DNA of 46,370 nucleotides from Lachnospiraceae bacterium (GCA_009780115.1 WRAQ01000025.1:1-46370), one strand, 5' to 3'; counted from the first letter of the stretch, positions 17,698 through 26,823 are shown. The notes: generated by a model not told the origin, from the sequence alone. Translations and numbers: made by a program.

Positions 17698-20256
17698 TCA
17701 TACTAAACCTCGCTCAGCGGCGATACGGATAAGGTCGGCTATTTTGTGGACATTAAGTTTATTATAAAGAATTTTGGTATACATTTTAATTGTGTTAACT
17801 GACAGATTCCGTTTGCTTGCAATTTCCATTTGCGACAGCCCATGATACAAATCACGCAAAATATCTTGCTCACGGGCAGTCAATAAATTTCCGCTGCCGT
17901 TAAATAGATTGTATTCAGTGATAAACATTGATTGGCTTTTGGCATATGACGTTGTTTTCTTTTTGATTGATTCCAACCATGAACGCGGAATGTCAATATC
18001 CGGCCCGGAGCTATTTGATATTTCGTTTAAAGCAATAGTGGCAAGTGTCCGCATATCCTTACCCAATTCAATAAATGGCATAATAATATCATTAGGCACC
18101 GCTACTTCATAAGCCTCTTTCAGGGCCGCCCAAGCCGCTGACTTGTTCTTCATTTGATAGTGGACACAGGCTTCTATTGCAAACATTTCAATACGGCCAT
18201 AAAGAAATGATTCCCTTTGCTTCATTTCATTTATATAGGATAATAGCGGTAAATAATTCCTGGTTAAATAATGATAACGTGCTTTTATTTGATTTCCGAA
18301 ATTCTCTATCGTAGAAGCATGAGAATAAGGAGAAAATACTTCTGTCAGCCATCGGGGGAACATATCAGGCCGGCGAAGAATATATTGAAACCAGCCATAA
18401 GCAATATCATATGAAAGAAAACGCTGATAATACTTTTTTTTGCCAAGTAATTTTTCTACATCATGCAGCGCGGTTTCCGCTTTTTTTATATTACCCTCAG
18501 CGACAGCAATTCTCATCAGATAAAATAATGCCCGATGCAAAGTATCATATGCCTCTCGCTTAGACGAATTTTCTATCGCCTGAATGATAAAAGGCTCTGC
18601 CTCTTTAATATTACCTTTATAAAACAACAATTCACCTTGAATCAAATAATCCGCACCCATTGTCACACCATTTGAAAAACGGGCGGAGGCCTTTTCGCTT
18701 CGTATCAATGCTTCGATATATTTCTGCGGCATTCCCGCTTTTGATGAGTATGTCAGGTTAAGCCAGGGGCCCCGCGGACAGTCTATCATCTTGAATGAAT
18801 TAAATATTTCTTCAGTAAGACAGTCGAACATTTTACTGAAATAAATATCAAAATCATAATTATCGTCATATGCATGCGCCGAACGGATGAGGCCAAGACA
18901 AAAATATATTCCGCTAAGTGTAATAATACGTATCGGTTTATCCTCTGGAACCGCGAGAAATTTATGCTCATAATGTTCGGCTAATTTGAAACAATCTTTT
19001 AAATTACCCAGACTCGCGTTTACATTCATATGAATTGCAGCGAAATGCGTTACGCAGTCAAATGCTTCCACAGGCGCCCGGTCAAATATTCCGATTAAAT
19101 ATTCTGCGACATCATAAGTAAATATTAAAGGTAATTCTAAAAACACACGGACGATTGATTCATAATCCCCGATTTTTTCATAATAATTGAGCGCATCCAT
19201 TTTGAAGTTGTTTTGTGTACACCAATCAGCCGCAATCTTGTAGGTTTCATTTCTTTCTTCATTGGTAAGAATATTCTGCTTTGTACGAAGAAAATCTAAA
19301 AATAAATGATGGATTAAACAAGAGCCCCCATAATTGTCAAAACGTACATATGCGGTCTGCTTTTTTAATTCTATTAAATTGTCACTATCATCCGCCAATA
19401 TTCTAATCAAATCAATAGCAAGATGATCTATTAGTGAAAGCCTTACCAGGAAATGTTTAAGCTGTCCGGAAATAATATCCCAAGTTTCGCCTTCCATCAA
19501 TCTATATATATTTTGCTTCAAGGTATTTTTCACATACCCAAAATAAGTCGGGACCCTTTTAAGTGACCGCGCCACAAGATTTACAGCGAAAGCCCACCCT
19601 TTCGTATCTTCATATATTTCACGGACAGTCTGTCTGTCAAGAAGCAGTCCTTGTTTACTAAGATATTCTGTTAATTCAGATTCATTAAAGCTTAAGTCAA
19701 TCTCCCGTATTTCTGATACGGAACTTTTTATTTGGAGCTTCTCCATATTTATATCCGGCAAATCGCGGTAAATAAGAAGTATTGAGGAGCCCGGCGGTAT
19801 CTCTTTAATTATTTTTTGGGCAAAGCGAAGTACGGCCGGCTCATTTACAAGATGAAAATCATCCCATACGAGTAAACCGGGTTTTTCTATTAGAGAACTA
19901 TTATTTTGTTTTGAGAACCATTCTTGCTTTTCTTCAGTATCAGGAAAACCAAATTCCCGAAGTTTTTCGGCGGAAGCGATATCATATTGCATACTGGCAT
20001 TAGTAAAATTTTCCCAAAAACGTGCTGTATTATTATCGCGATTGCTAAATTGTAACCAACAGTATGCCCGCTTCTCCTGGCGTAAATAATCAGAAACCGC
20101 GCGCGTTTTTCCGCAGCCTGCCCCCGCACATACGCAGATAACGGGATTCATTGCAATACTAGAAAACAACGTGTTTAAACGCTGTCTGATGTAATGGTTC
20201 GGGTCATCGGTGCGATAACCGTTCGTGAAAGTATCCCTTCCGGGTATGCTGCTCAT
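17698..20256 (-). CDS. LuxR-family large ATP-binding regulator (MalT/LAL type)
   Basis: 852 residues. The N-terminal STAND ATPase has Walker A AGAGCGKT (about 44-51) and Walker B LLVWDDFH (about 128-135). A long alpha-helical TPR-like sensor region follows (about 330-780). The C-terminal LuxR HTH begins at LTAREQDIL (about 790). MalT-like proteins oligomerise with ATP and an inducer and activate transcription. The start is an ATG with AGGAG 10 bases upstream. The gene is divergent from the hybrid-kinase operon across 196 bases, so it may respond to, or drive, that operon. The ligand cannot be deduced. There is no receiver domain, so phosphorylation is not expected. Confidence 0.92.
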   Translation of the reverse strand: MSSIPGRDTFTNGYRTDDPNHYIRQRLNTLFSSIAMNPVICVCAGAGCGKTRAVSDYLRQEKRAYCWLQFSNRDNNTARFWENFTNASMQYDIASAEKLREFGFPDTEEKQEWFSKQNNSSLIEKPGLLVWDDFHLVNEPAVLRFAQKIIKEIPPGSSILLIYRDLPDINMEKLQIKSSVSEIREIDLSFNESELTEYLSKQGLLLDRQTVREIYEDTKGWAFAVNLVARSLKRVPTYFGYVKNTLKQNIYRLMEGETWDIISGQLKHFLVRLSLIDHLAIDLIRILADDSDNLIELKKQTAYVRFDNYGGSCLIHHLFLDFLRTKQNILTNEERNETYKIAADWCTQNNFKMDALNYYEKIGDYESIVRVFLELPLIFTYDVAEYLIGIFDRAPVEAFDCVTHFAAIHMNVNASLGNLKDCFKLAEHYEHKFLAVPEDKPIRIITLSGIYFCLGLIRSAHAYDDNYDFDIYFSKMFDCLTEEIFNSFKMIDCPRGPWLNLTYSSKAGMPQKYIEALIRSEKASARFSNGVTMGADYLIQGELLFYKGNIKEAEPFIIQAIENSSKREAYDTLHRALFYLMRIAVAEGNIKKAETALHDVEKLLGKKKYYQRFLSYDIAYGWFQYILRRPDMFPRWLTEVFSPYSHASTIENFGNQIKARYHYLTRNYLPLLSYINEMKQRESFLYGRIEMFAIEACVHYQMKNKSAAWAALKEAYEVAVPNDIIMPFIELGKDMRTLATIALNEISNSSGPDIDIPRSWLESIKKKTTSYAKSQSMFITEYNLFNGSGNLLTAREQDILRDLYHGLSQMEIASKRNLSVNTIKMYTKILYNKLNVHKIADLIRIAAERGLV

Positions 20257-20452
20257 AGTTTTATTATTCTCCTATTTTGAATGAATTGTCAACAAATTTT
20301 TAAAAGTTAAATATTGGCAGCATGACAATACACCCAAAAGTACAAATACGCGCAATAAAAACTACAAAAAAAAATTCATTCAAGGGTCTAATATGCGCCC
20401 AAATATTAGGTTATAGTTATAATGTAATGTAACTTATCAGAAAGGTTTGCCG
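20257..20452. other. Divergent intergenic region, LAL regulator / hybrid kinase
   Basis: AT-rich. On the + strand a TATAAT at 20418-20423 lies 29 bases before the kinase ATG, but no good -35 stands 17 bases upstream, so an activator may be needed. On the - strand TTGACA occurs close to the ribosome site of the LuxR-type gene. No clear palindrome was found. Confidence 0.4.
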
Positions 20453-22798
20453 ATGATTGTTAAAAGTTCTTTTAATGAGATAGCAATGTTTAATTCAGTT
20501 GACTTCGGTATATCATCTATCCTTTTTATATGTATTATTATTATTTTATTGCTAACCCTGTTTTTTATAAAACAAAACGAAAAACAGCGCTTAGATGCCG
20601 CTCAAAATGCCAATCATGCCAAAACGGCTTTTCTTGCAAATATGTCCCACGAAATACGTACTCCGATGAACGCTATTCTTGGTATAACTGAAATTCAGTT
20701 GCAACGCGAAAATCTGGATGCCGAGACCAGAATAGCGATTGAAAAAATTTATACATCGGGCGATTTACTTCTTGGTATTATCAATGATATCCTTGACCTT
20801 TCAAAAATTGAAGCAGGAAAACTGGAAATACTGACCGATAAATACGAGATAGCCAGTTTAATAAGCGATACAATGCAGTTGAACCTGATGCGGGTCGGAA
20901 GTAAGCGGATAGCATTTGAGCTTCATGTTGATGAGAACATGCCTGCTCAATTATTAGGTGATGAACTGCGCATCAAGCAAATTATGAATAATTTGCTTTC
21001 AAATGCGTTTAAATATACATCGGATGGCATAGTTAGCCTGACAGTCAGAACAGAAGAGGCGGATGCCCCCCGGCGCCCGAATAACGAATTTGTCCTTGTC
21101 ATCATTATTAGCGATACGGGACAAGGAATGACGGAAGAACATGTAAAAAAATTATTTGATGAATACTCAAGGTTTAATATGGAGACCAACCGTGCCACAG
21201 AAGGGACGGGTTTGGGTATGAGCATCACAAATAATCTGGTTCGCTTAATGAGCGGGAAAATCAGTGTCGAAAGTGAAAAAGATGTGGGTTCTACTTTTAC
21301 TGTACATATCCCGCAAGAACGTGCTAATTCAGAAGTGCTTGGTAAAGAGATGGCTGATAACCTCAGGCTGTTCCGGATAAACAATAGCGCACAAATGAGA
21401 AGGACCCAAATTACTCGTGATTCGATGCCGTATGGAAGTATTTTAATAGTAGATGATGTTGAAACAAATATTTATGTTGTTAAAGGGCTTTTGATGCCAT
21501 ACGAATTAAAAATAACTTCGGCGGCAAGCGGATATGAAGCAATCGAAAAAATAAAAGATGGTAATACATATGACATTATTTTCATGGACCATATGATGCC
21601 GGAAATGGATGGAATAGAAGCAACAAAACGTATCCGCGGCTTGGGATATAGTCAGCCTATCGTTGCGTTAACTGCTAATGCTGTTGCCGGACAGGCGGAT
21701 ATATTTTTAGGAAATGGCTTTGATGATTTTATCTCCAAGCCCATTGACCTTAGGCAGATGAATATGTTGCTTAATAAAATGGTCCGCGACAAACAGCCGC
21801 TGGAAGTGATTGATAAAGCAAGAAATGAAGCAGCGGCAAGAAAAGAACAAAATATCCTGCCGAAAGATACGGATGACCCGGAATTTATTAGAATATTTAT
21901 AAAGGAAGCAGGAAAATCCCTTGCCAAATTGGAAGAATTGATTGAAAATGAATCGTGGCATCATAATGAAGACGATATGCGTTTTTATATTATCCATATT
22001 CATACAATAAAAACATCATTGGCCAATATCGGCAAATTAGATCTATCCGCCACCGCGCTGAAACTGGAGCAAGCGGCGCGGAACAAGATTTTTGAAATAG
22101 TTATTTCTGAAACACCGCTATTTTTCCAATTATTGAAAACTTTTCTTGCGGAACTTACTAAGACAGATAATAAGGTAAGTGAATTTAAAGTATCGGTTTT
22201 AAATAGGGAAATCGCCGGGATTAATATTTCTAAAGGCCTTGAACAGATTAATAACGATGAAATTGCGTACATGGAATTATTACGTTCATACGTTGATAAT
22301 ATCCGGTTTTTGCTTATGTCAATAAAAACTATTGATGAAAACGACCTTTCTAAGTATAAAGTATCAGTACATGGTATCAAAGGAACGAGTTATTTTCTAT
22401 TTGCCGAACAAGTCGGGCGTAAGGCCGAGGCCCTTGAAAAAGCGGCTGGGGCCGGAGACATTAAATATATTAATGAACATAACCCGGCATTTCTTGAAAC
22501 CGCATGGAAACTTATCAGCGATTTAAGCGAAATACTTTCAATTTATAACAACGAAAATCCTAAACTTATGAAACAGGAGCCGGATAAGGCTCTTCTTGCG
22601 ATGATTTTAGATGCATGTAAGCGGTTTGATATGGATGATTTAGACACTGCTATGAATGAAATAGACCAATATCAGTATAATTCTGACGATGGCCTTACAG
22701 ATTGGCTGCGGCAGGCTGTCAACAATATGGAATTGACGGAGATAGTAAACAGGCTCGCATATTTGGAGGACGGAGAAAATGAACAAGAGCAAACATAG
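20453..22798 (+). CDS. Membrane hybrid histidine kinase with receiver and two Hpt-like modules
   Basis: 781 residues counted from the ATG at 20453 (GAAAGG 7 bases upstream; a TTG six bases earlier is too close to that site). Order: one membrane segment (about 20-39), with little extracytoplasmic sequence; HisKA with phospho-His about 66 in NMSHEIRTPMN; HATPase with N box (NNLLSNAFKYT), DTGQGM and GTGLGM; a receiver with Asp about 379 in IIFMDHMMPEMDG; an Hpt-like module with His about 517 (HTIKTSLANIG); a second with His about 640 (HGIKGTSYFL); and a 70-residue helical tail. There is no periplasmic sensor, so the signal is membrane or cytoplasmic. It overlaps the next kinase gene by 20 bases. 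Confidence 0.9.
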   Translation: MIVKSSFNEIAMFNSVDFGISSILFICIIIILLLTLFFIKQNEKQRLDAAQNANHAKTAFLANMSHEIRTPMNAILGITEIQLQRENLDAETRIAIEKIYTSGDLLLGIINDILDLSKIEAGKLEILTDKYEIASLISDTMQLNLMRVGSKRIAFELHVDENMPAQLLGDELRIKQIMNNLLSNAFKYTSDGIVSLTVRTEEADAPRRPNNEFVLVIIISDTGQGMTEEHVKKLFDEYSRFNMETNRATEGTGLGMSITNNLVRLMSGKISVESEKDVGSTFTVHIPQERANSEVLGKEMADNLRLFRINNSAQMRRTQITRDSMPYGSILIVDDVETNIYVVKGLLMPYELKITSAASGYEAIEKIKDGNTYDIIFMDHMMPEMDGIEATKRIRGLGYSQPIVALTANAVAGQADIFLGNGFDDFISKPIDLRQMNMLLNKMVRDKQPLEVIDKARNEAAARKEQNILPKDTDDPEFIRIFIKEAGKSLAKLEELIENESWHHNEDDMRFYIIHIHTIKTSLANIGKLDLSATALKLEQAARNKIFEIVISETPLFFQLLKTFLAELTKTDNKVSEFKVSVLNREIAGINISKGLEQINNDEIAYMELLRSYVDNIRFLLMSIKTIDENDLSKYKVSVHGIKGTSYFLFAEQVGRKAEALEKAAGAGDIKYINEHNPAFLETAWKLISDLSEILSIYNNENPKLMKQEPDKALLAMILDACKRFDMDDLDTAMNEIDQYQYNSDDGLTDWLRQAVNNMELTEIVNRLAYLEDGENEQEQT

Positions 22799-24374
22799 TG
22801 TGCTTATCATTGATGATCAAAAAATTAATATTACGGAGCTTAGCAAAGCTCTAAGGCCGGACTACAAGATTTATGCGGCCGGCAACGGGCGGGATGCCCT
22901 TATCGCGGCGCAGACAAATCTTCCCGATGTGATTCTGCTTGACATATTAATGGCAGATATGGATGGATATGAAGTAATCACCGCGCTTAAAAATTCTGAA
23001 AAAACAAAAGATATACCGGTGATATTCATTACAGGGCTTGAGGATGTGGCAAGTGAAGAAAAGGGGCTGGCATTAGGCGCTGTTGATTATATACGAAAAC
23101 CTTTTTCCTCTTCGATTGTAAAATTGAGAGTGTGCAATCAGCTTGAAATGCTTGAAATGAATGAACAACTCCGGGCATCTGCCGAACAATTGGAGGTTGC
23201 GCTGGAAGAAGCACAAGAGGCAAACAAAGCAAAAAGCGCTTTTTTGTCAAATATGTCCCATGAAATCAGGACACCAATGAATGCGATAATCGGAATGGGA
23301 GAGCTTTTGCTCCACGAACAGCTTAACGAACGTCAAAAAGTATATGTTAATGATATAGCGGTATCATCAAAAGCTCTACTTGAAATAGTAAACGATATAT
23401 TGGATTTTTCCAAAATCGAAGCAGGAAAGTTTACACTTAACCCTATTGATTATGACTTTAATACATTCCTTGACCAAATTGAGCAAATGTTCATTTATAT
23501 TACTCAAAAAAAAGGATTGGAGTTAAGGCTAAAAAGAGGAAGCGATTTACCCGAAATTTTATATGGTGATGAGTTAAGGCTTCGTCAAATCTTGACGAAC
23601 ATCATCGGAAATGCTATAAAATTTACCGAAGAAGGTTATGTACGGTTGAGTATATCAATGTCTGACAACTCGCTGATCTTTGAAATTAAGGATACCGGCA
23701 TTGGCATCGGCGAAGAGGATCAGTCAAAGTTGTTTAAAGCATTTGAGCAAGTTGATAAATCCATGAACCGGCATGTTGTCGGAACCGGTCTTGGGTTAAT
23801 CATAAGCAAATCGTTTGTCGAAATGATGGGAGGCAGCATTACATTCGAAAGTGAGTATGGATGCGGAAGTACCTTTATTATTACGATACCGGCTGTAATA
23901 GGCAGTAGAGAACAGGTAGATGAAAAAATTGCTGAAAAAGAAAATCATATGATATCGGCACCCGATGCAAAAGTGCTGGTAGTAGATGATAACGAATTCA
24001 ACTTAAGAGTTGCCTGCGGCCTTTTGAAGTTGATGAATATTGGCGCTCAAGCGGCAAGTTCAGGAGCAAGGGCAATTGAGCTTATTAATAAAAGAGATTA
24101 TGATATTATTTTTATGGATCATATGATGCCTGACATGGATGGCATTGAAACAACCAAACGAATTCGCGAGATGGGAGGAAAATATGAGTTTCTTCCGATC
24201 GTTGCCCTGACAGCTAATGCAATCCAAGGTGCGCGTGAGAATTATTTGGCAAATGGGTTTAATGATTTTTCGACTAAGCCGGTTAATACCGGAGAACTTG
24301 TTAGAATCTTGGAAAAATGGTTGCCGCATGAAAAAATCCAGATAAAAATCACACCCGAAAATAAAGCGATATGA
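22779..24374 (+). CDS. Cytoplasmic hybrid histidine kinase, REC-HisKA-HATPase-REC
   Basis: 531 residues, no membrane segment. The N-terminal receiver has DD at about 12-13, the phospho-Asp about 55 in VILLDILMADMDG, and a Lys in YIRKPF. A short coiled coil (about 125-152) leads to HisKA with His about 161 (NMSHEIRTPMN). The HATPase has DTGIGIG and GTGLGL. A second receiver has Asp about 447 in IIFMDHMMPDMDG. The start is supported by GGAGGACGGAG upstream and overlaps the preceding gene, implying coupled translation. It probably takes phosphate from, or exchanges it with, the membrane kinase and the Hpt modules encoded beside it. Confidence 0.92.
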   Translation: MNKSKHSVLIIDDQKINITELSKALRPDYKIYAAGNGRDALIAAQTNLPDVILLDILMADMDGYEVITALKNSEKTKDIPVIFITGLEDVASEEKGLALGAVDYIRKPFSSSIVKLRVCNQLEMLEMNEQLRASAEQLEVALEEAQEANKAKSAFLSNMSHEIRTPMNAIIGMGELLLHEQLNERQKVYVNDIAVSSKALLEIVNDILDFSKIEAGKFTLNPIDYDFNTFLDQIEQMFIYITQKKGLELRLKRGSDLPEILYGDELRLRQILTNIIGNAIKFTEEGYVRLSISMSDNSLIFEIKDTGIGIGEEDQSKLFKAFEQVDKSMNRHVVGTGLGLIISKSFVEMMGGSITFESEYGCGSTFIITIPAVIGSREQVDEKIAEKENHMISAPDAKVLVVDDNEFNLRVACGLLKLMNIGAQAASSGARAIELINKRDYDIIFMDHMMPDMDGIETTKRIREMGGKYEFLPIVALTANAIQGARENYLANGFNDFSTKPVNTGELVRILEKWLPHEKIQIKITPENKAI

Positions 24375-24399
24375 AACAAGCGGATTATCAGGAGGTATT

Positions 24400-24999
24400 A
24401 TGCTGTCAAATATGCGTGAACGAGAACAAATAATACAAGAATTAAGGGATACGTTAATCAATAAGGAGTTACAGCTTGCAACAATAGGTTTAATTAATAA
24501 AGCAATTCCTTTGCTTGAAAATATATGCACAGATATAATTTTGCAGACTAAAGCAGATATTGAATTATATACTATAACCGTTCATGATTTGAAAGATGCG
24601 CTTGCTAATATAGGGGAAACGAAACTCGCAAATACCGCAGGCAGATTGGGGCAAGCGGGAGACAACAAGGATATAACAATAATATCAACAAAAACCCCAT
24701 CTTTCATTAACGAGCTTCGTTTGCTTGCTGATAAGTACAAGCATAAAGAAATTAAAAAAAATAAAGAAATTGAAGAAATTTCATATGATGATATGGCTTT
24801 ATTGCGGGAAACACTTAAAATAATAGAAAAAGCATGTAAGATCTGTGATATAAATAAAGCGGAAACTTTACTTGATGATTTGAAACTTAGAACATGGCCG
24901 CGCGTAGTAAACGACCTTTTAAGTGCAATTTCTGAAAATTTATCAAGCGGAAAGTTGAAAGATGTTATTTCAGTTATTAACAAATTTATTTATTGGTGA
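24400..24999 (+). CDS. Free-standing Hpt-like phosphotransfer protein
   Basis: 199 residues, all helical. 'VHDLKDALANIG' (His about 62) matches the Hpt signature H-x-x-K-x-x-x-A-x-x-x-G and resembles the first Hpt module of the membrane kinase. The C-terminal third (about 128-199) resembles the last 70 residues of that kinase, so this gene looks like a paralogue of the kinase's tail. The start is ATG with AGGAGG only 4 bases away; ATG at 24412 is an alternative. It is the third gene of the phosphorelay operon. It would shuttle phosphate between receivers. The final bases overlap the convergent DtxR-like gene. Confidence 0.7.
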   Translation: MLSNMREREQIIQELRDTLINKELQLATIGLINKAIPLLENICTDIILQTKADIELYTITVHDLKDALANIGETKLANTAGRLGQAGDNKDITIISTKTPSFINELRLLADKYKHKEIKKNKEIEEISYDDMALLRETLKIIEKACKICDINKAETLLDDLKLRTWPRVVNDLLSAISENLSSGKLKDVISVINKFIYW

Positions 25000-25348
25000 A
25001 GTTTTTGATCGCAAGAAATGTTTGCTCGCTGATACAATGTTCAATTTTACAAGCATCGTATATAGCTGTTTCCTTGTCAACACCTATTGAAATAAGCACA
25101 TCAGATATGATCAAATGCCGTTCATACATGGTTTCGGCGATTTTCTTTCCGCTCTCGGTTAGAGTGATATGGCCGCTATTGTCAATTGCAATATAGTCTT
25201 TTTCCCGGAGTTTCTTCATCGCAATACTGACACTTGGTTTTGAAAGCCCAAGTTCATTGACAATATCAATCGAGCGGACTTTATTTCCTCTGTTATTTAA
25301 TATAAATATAGTTTCTAAGTAATTTTCTGCGGACTCATGTGTTTTCAA
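24986..25348 (-). CDS. DtxR/MntR-family metal-dependent repressor
   Basis: 120 residues. The N-terminal winged helix starts with the family's 'SAENYLETI' and has the recognition helix in 'LGLSKPSVSIAMKKLREKDY'. The metal-binding/dimerisation domain follows ('RHLIISDVLISIGV', 'DACKIEHCIS'). There is no SH3-like third domain, so it is MntR-like in size. The start is TTG with GGAAGGA upstream; it gives the usual family N-terminus. It is divergent from the ZIP transporter, and the palindromes at 25366, 25481 and 25505 are its probable operators. Mn2+ or Fe2+ is the likely co-repressor. Confidence 0.9.
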   Translation of the reverse strand: MKTHESAENYLETIFILNNRGNKVRSIDIVNELGLSKPSVSIAMKKLREKDYIAIDNSGHITLTESGKKIAETMYERHLIISDVLISIGVDKETAIYDACKIEHCISEQTFLAIKNFTNK

Positions 25349-25365
25349 TCACTTATATCCTTCCG

Positions 25366-25381
25366 GTTAGCCCCGGCTAAC
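25366..25381. promoter_or_regulatory. DtxR-type operator 1 (repressor promoter)
   Basis: GTTAGCCCCGGCTAAC, a perfect palindrome of the form GTTAG-N6-CTAAC, 18 bases upstream of the repressor start. It suggests autoregulation. Confidence 0.75.
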
Positions 25382-25469
25382 TTTGTTTAAATCATAGCAT
25401 AAATATAATTTGCGTTCAATAGATTCTGCGAAAATTTTTCCGGCGGGTAAAATATTTAGGGAAAGTATA

Positions 25470-25503
25470 TTGACAACGGAGTTAGTCTATGCTAACTTAT
25501 AAT
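25470..25503 (+). promoter_or_regulatory. Promoter region of the ZIP transporter
   Basis: TTGACA at 25470-25475. The best -10, TATAAT at 25498-25503, is 22 bases away, which is too far; at 17 bases there is only TAACTT. The exact pairing is unresolved, but operator 2 lies between the boxes in either case. Confidence 0.5.
25481..25496. promoter_or_regulatory. DtxR-type operator 2 (ZIP promoter)
   Basis: GTTAGTCTATGCTAAC has the same GTTAG-N6-CTAAC pattern as operators 1 and 3. It lies inside the transporter promoter. Confidence 0.75.
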
Positions 25504-25504
25504 G

Positions 25505-25520
25505 GTTAGCCATGACTAAC
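25505..25520. promoter_or_regulatory. DtxR-type operator 3 (ZIP leader)
   Basis: GTTAGCCATGACTAAC, 24 bases after operator 2 (start to start) and 24 bases before the transporter ATG. It contains an in-frame ATG at 25512 that is not the likely start. Confidence 0.75.
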
Positions 25521-25544
25521 TTATTAATGAAAAGGAGCTTAATT

Positions 25545-26327
25545 ATGCAAGTTATATGGTTTAGTGTGGGGGCAGGTATTCTTGCGATGGGGCTTGGCGG
25601 CTTGTTTTCGGCCCTCTTGTTCAAACGCTCATCGGAAAAAGTGATTTGCTGGTTATTATCATTCGCTGCCGGGATTATGACAAGTGTGGTATGTTTTGGT
25701 TTAATGCCGGAGGCAATCGAACTATCGGGTATTGCGGGTTCTGTATTAGGCTTAATTCTCGGTGTCGTTGTTATAATGCTGCTCAATCGAATTGTTGACA
25801 AAATTTCCGAAGCTAAAGCTAATAACCTAAAAGTACATGAAACGCATGAGGAACTCTATCATCAAACACCAGTAATCCTGAACCCGAAAAAGATGTTGCG
25901 TTCAGGCATCATCATGATTATTGCGATTGGGTTGCACAACGTACCCGAAGGGATTGCAATAGGGGCAGGAGGAAGCCATGACCTCAATCTTGGCTTGTTA
26001 ATAGCAATAATGATCGCATTGCATAATATCCCCGAAGGTATGGCGATTGCCGCCCCGCTTCTTGCGGGAGGGGTAAATAGGGGAAAGGTAGTATCTTTGA
26101 CATTGCTATGCGGTTTTACAACAGTTTTTGGGGCGCTTATCGGCGTATTGATTGGCAACATTTCCGATTTCGCTGTTGCTTTGTCACTTTCGGCCGCCGG
26201 CGGGGCAATGCTTTACGTTGTCTTCGGCGAGATTATCCCGCAAGCGGTTATTATGACCAAAAGCCGTCTGGCCCCTTTAATAACCTTGCTTGGTATTATT
26301 TTGGGGCTGATTATGACCCAGGTTTAA
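25545..26327 (+). CDS. ZIP-family metal transporter (ZupT-like)
   Basis: 260 residues from the ATG at 25545, which has AAAGGAG 7 bases upstream; the in-frame ATG at 25512 lies inside an operator and lacks a ribosome site. About eight membrane helices. The two metal-binding helices carry HNVPEGIAIGAG and HNIPEGMAIAAPL, the signature of ZIP proteins. A cytoplasmic loop between helices 3 and 4 has His residues (HETHEELYHQ). ZIP proteins import Zn2+, Mn2+ or Fe2+ across the cytoplasmic membrane. Control by the divergent MntR-like repressor favours Mn or Fe. Confidence 0.93.
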   Translation: MQVIWFSVGAGILAMGLGGLFSALLFKRSSEKVICWLLSFAAGIMTSVVCFGLMPEAIELSGIAGSVLGLILGVVVIMLLNRIVDKISEAKANNLKVHETHEELYHQTPVILNPKKMLRSGIIMIIAIGLHNVPEGIAIGAGGSHDLNLGLLIAIMIALHNIPEGMAIAAPLLAGGVNRGKVVSLTLLCGFTTVFGALIGVLIGNISDFAVALSLSAAGGAMLYVVFGEIIPQAVIMTKSRLAPLITLLGIILGLIMTQV

Positions 26328-26380
26328 AAGACTTAATATTTCTCTTCACTAAAAACCTTTATTGCGAATACAATAGCATT

Positions 26381-26569
26381 ATGGATAAATGTAACTATTT
26401 TAAAGGAATAAGTCAACTTGAACGTTGTGAAATCTTAGCCTTAATAAACTCAATTGCGATGATTATGTCAGAGGGGCTTGATGAAAGCGATTTGAGTATG
26501 ATGGGAACTTTATTCAATGCAATTGGTGACACTATTTCGGCATTTGCGGCGATGCAGAGGAAAGAGTAG
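26381..26569 (+). CDS. Small hypothetical protein, 62 aa
   Basis: ATG to TAG, 62 residues, starting MDKCNYFKGISQLERCEIL. It has two amphipathic to hydrophobic helices ('ALINSIAMIMSEGL', 'MMGTLFNAIGDTISAFAAMQ') and is probably cytoplasmic or membrane-peripheral. The pattern resembles small uncharacterised clostridial proteins. The frame stays open upstream into the ZIP gene, but the protein-like part begins here. No clear ribosome site is visible, which lowers confidence. It follows the transporter by 53 bases and may be cotranscribed. Confidence 0.5.
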   Translation: MDKCNYFKGISQLERCEILALINSIAMIMSEGLDESDLSMMGTLFNAIGDTISAFAAMQRKE

Positions 26570-26785
26570 CTTAAAGATTGATACTGCCTCATTTCTGATT
26601 TTCCCAATAAATTTTAAAAGATATCCTAAGGTTGCTTGATGGTAACTTACATAATACTCTTGTATTAAAAAAATGGGGTGCGGGCATGACAATAGCATCA
26701 CCTTCTGAAACTGTTTTATTACGTTGTTTTTAGCATACCCTGCCCGCTAATGATGTAAAAAACTTCTTCATTTACAGGACATGCA
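26570..26785. other. Intergenic region before the element
   Basis: Host-side sequence between the 62-residue ORF and the old terminator of tRNA-Thr. It contains an inverted repeat GCGGGCA...TGCCCGC (about 26680-26755) around a 15-codon frame. No gene is supported. Confidence 0.4.
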
Positions 26786-26786
26786 C

Positions 26787-26817
26787 AAACCCACAAAGCC
26801 TTATGCCATGTGGGTTT
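26787..26817 (-). terminator. Original tRNA-Thr terminator, left (displaced) copy
   Basis: A perfect 9-bp stem AAACCCACA/TGTGGGTTT around a 13-base loop. The same stem-loop recurs at 34812-34842 behind the complete tRNA-Thr. On the minus strand the T-run is short. Confidence 0.55.
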
Positions 26818-26823
26818 GCGTAA

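Noticed and set aside
26108-26380. Long upstream extension of the 62-residue ORF into the ZIP transporter gene
   Set aside because: The extension overlaps the transporter in another frame and has an unlikely composition; protein-like sequence starts only at 26381.
26670-26760. Fifteen-codon frame inside a GCGGGCA inverted repeat
   Set aside because: No ribosome site and too short; left as unexplained intergenic sequence.
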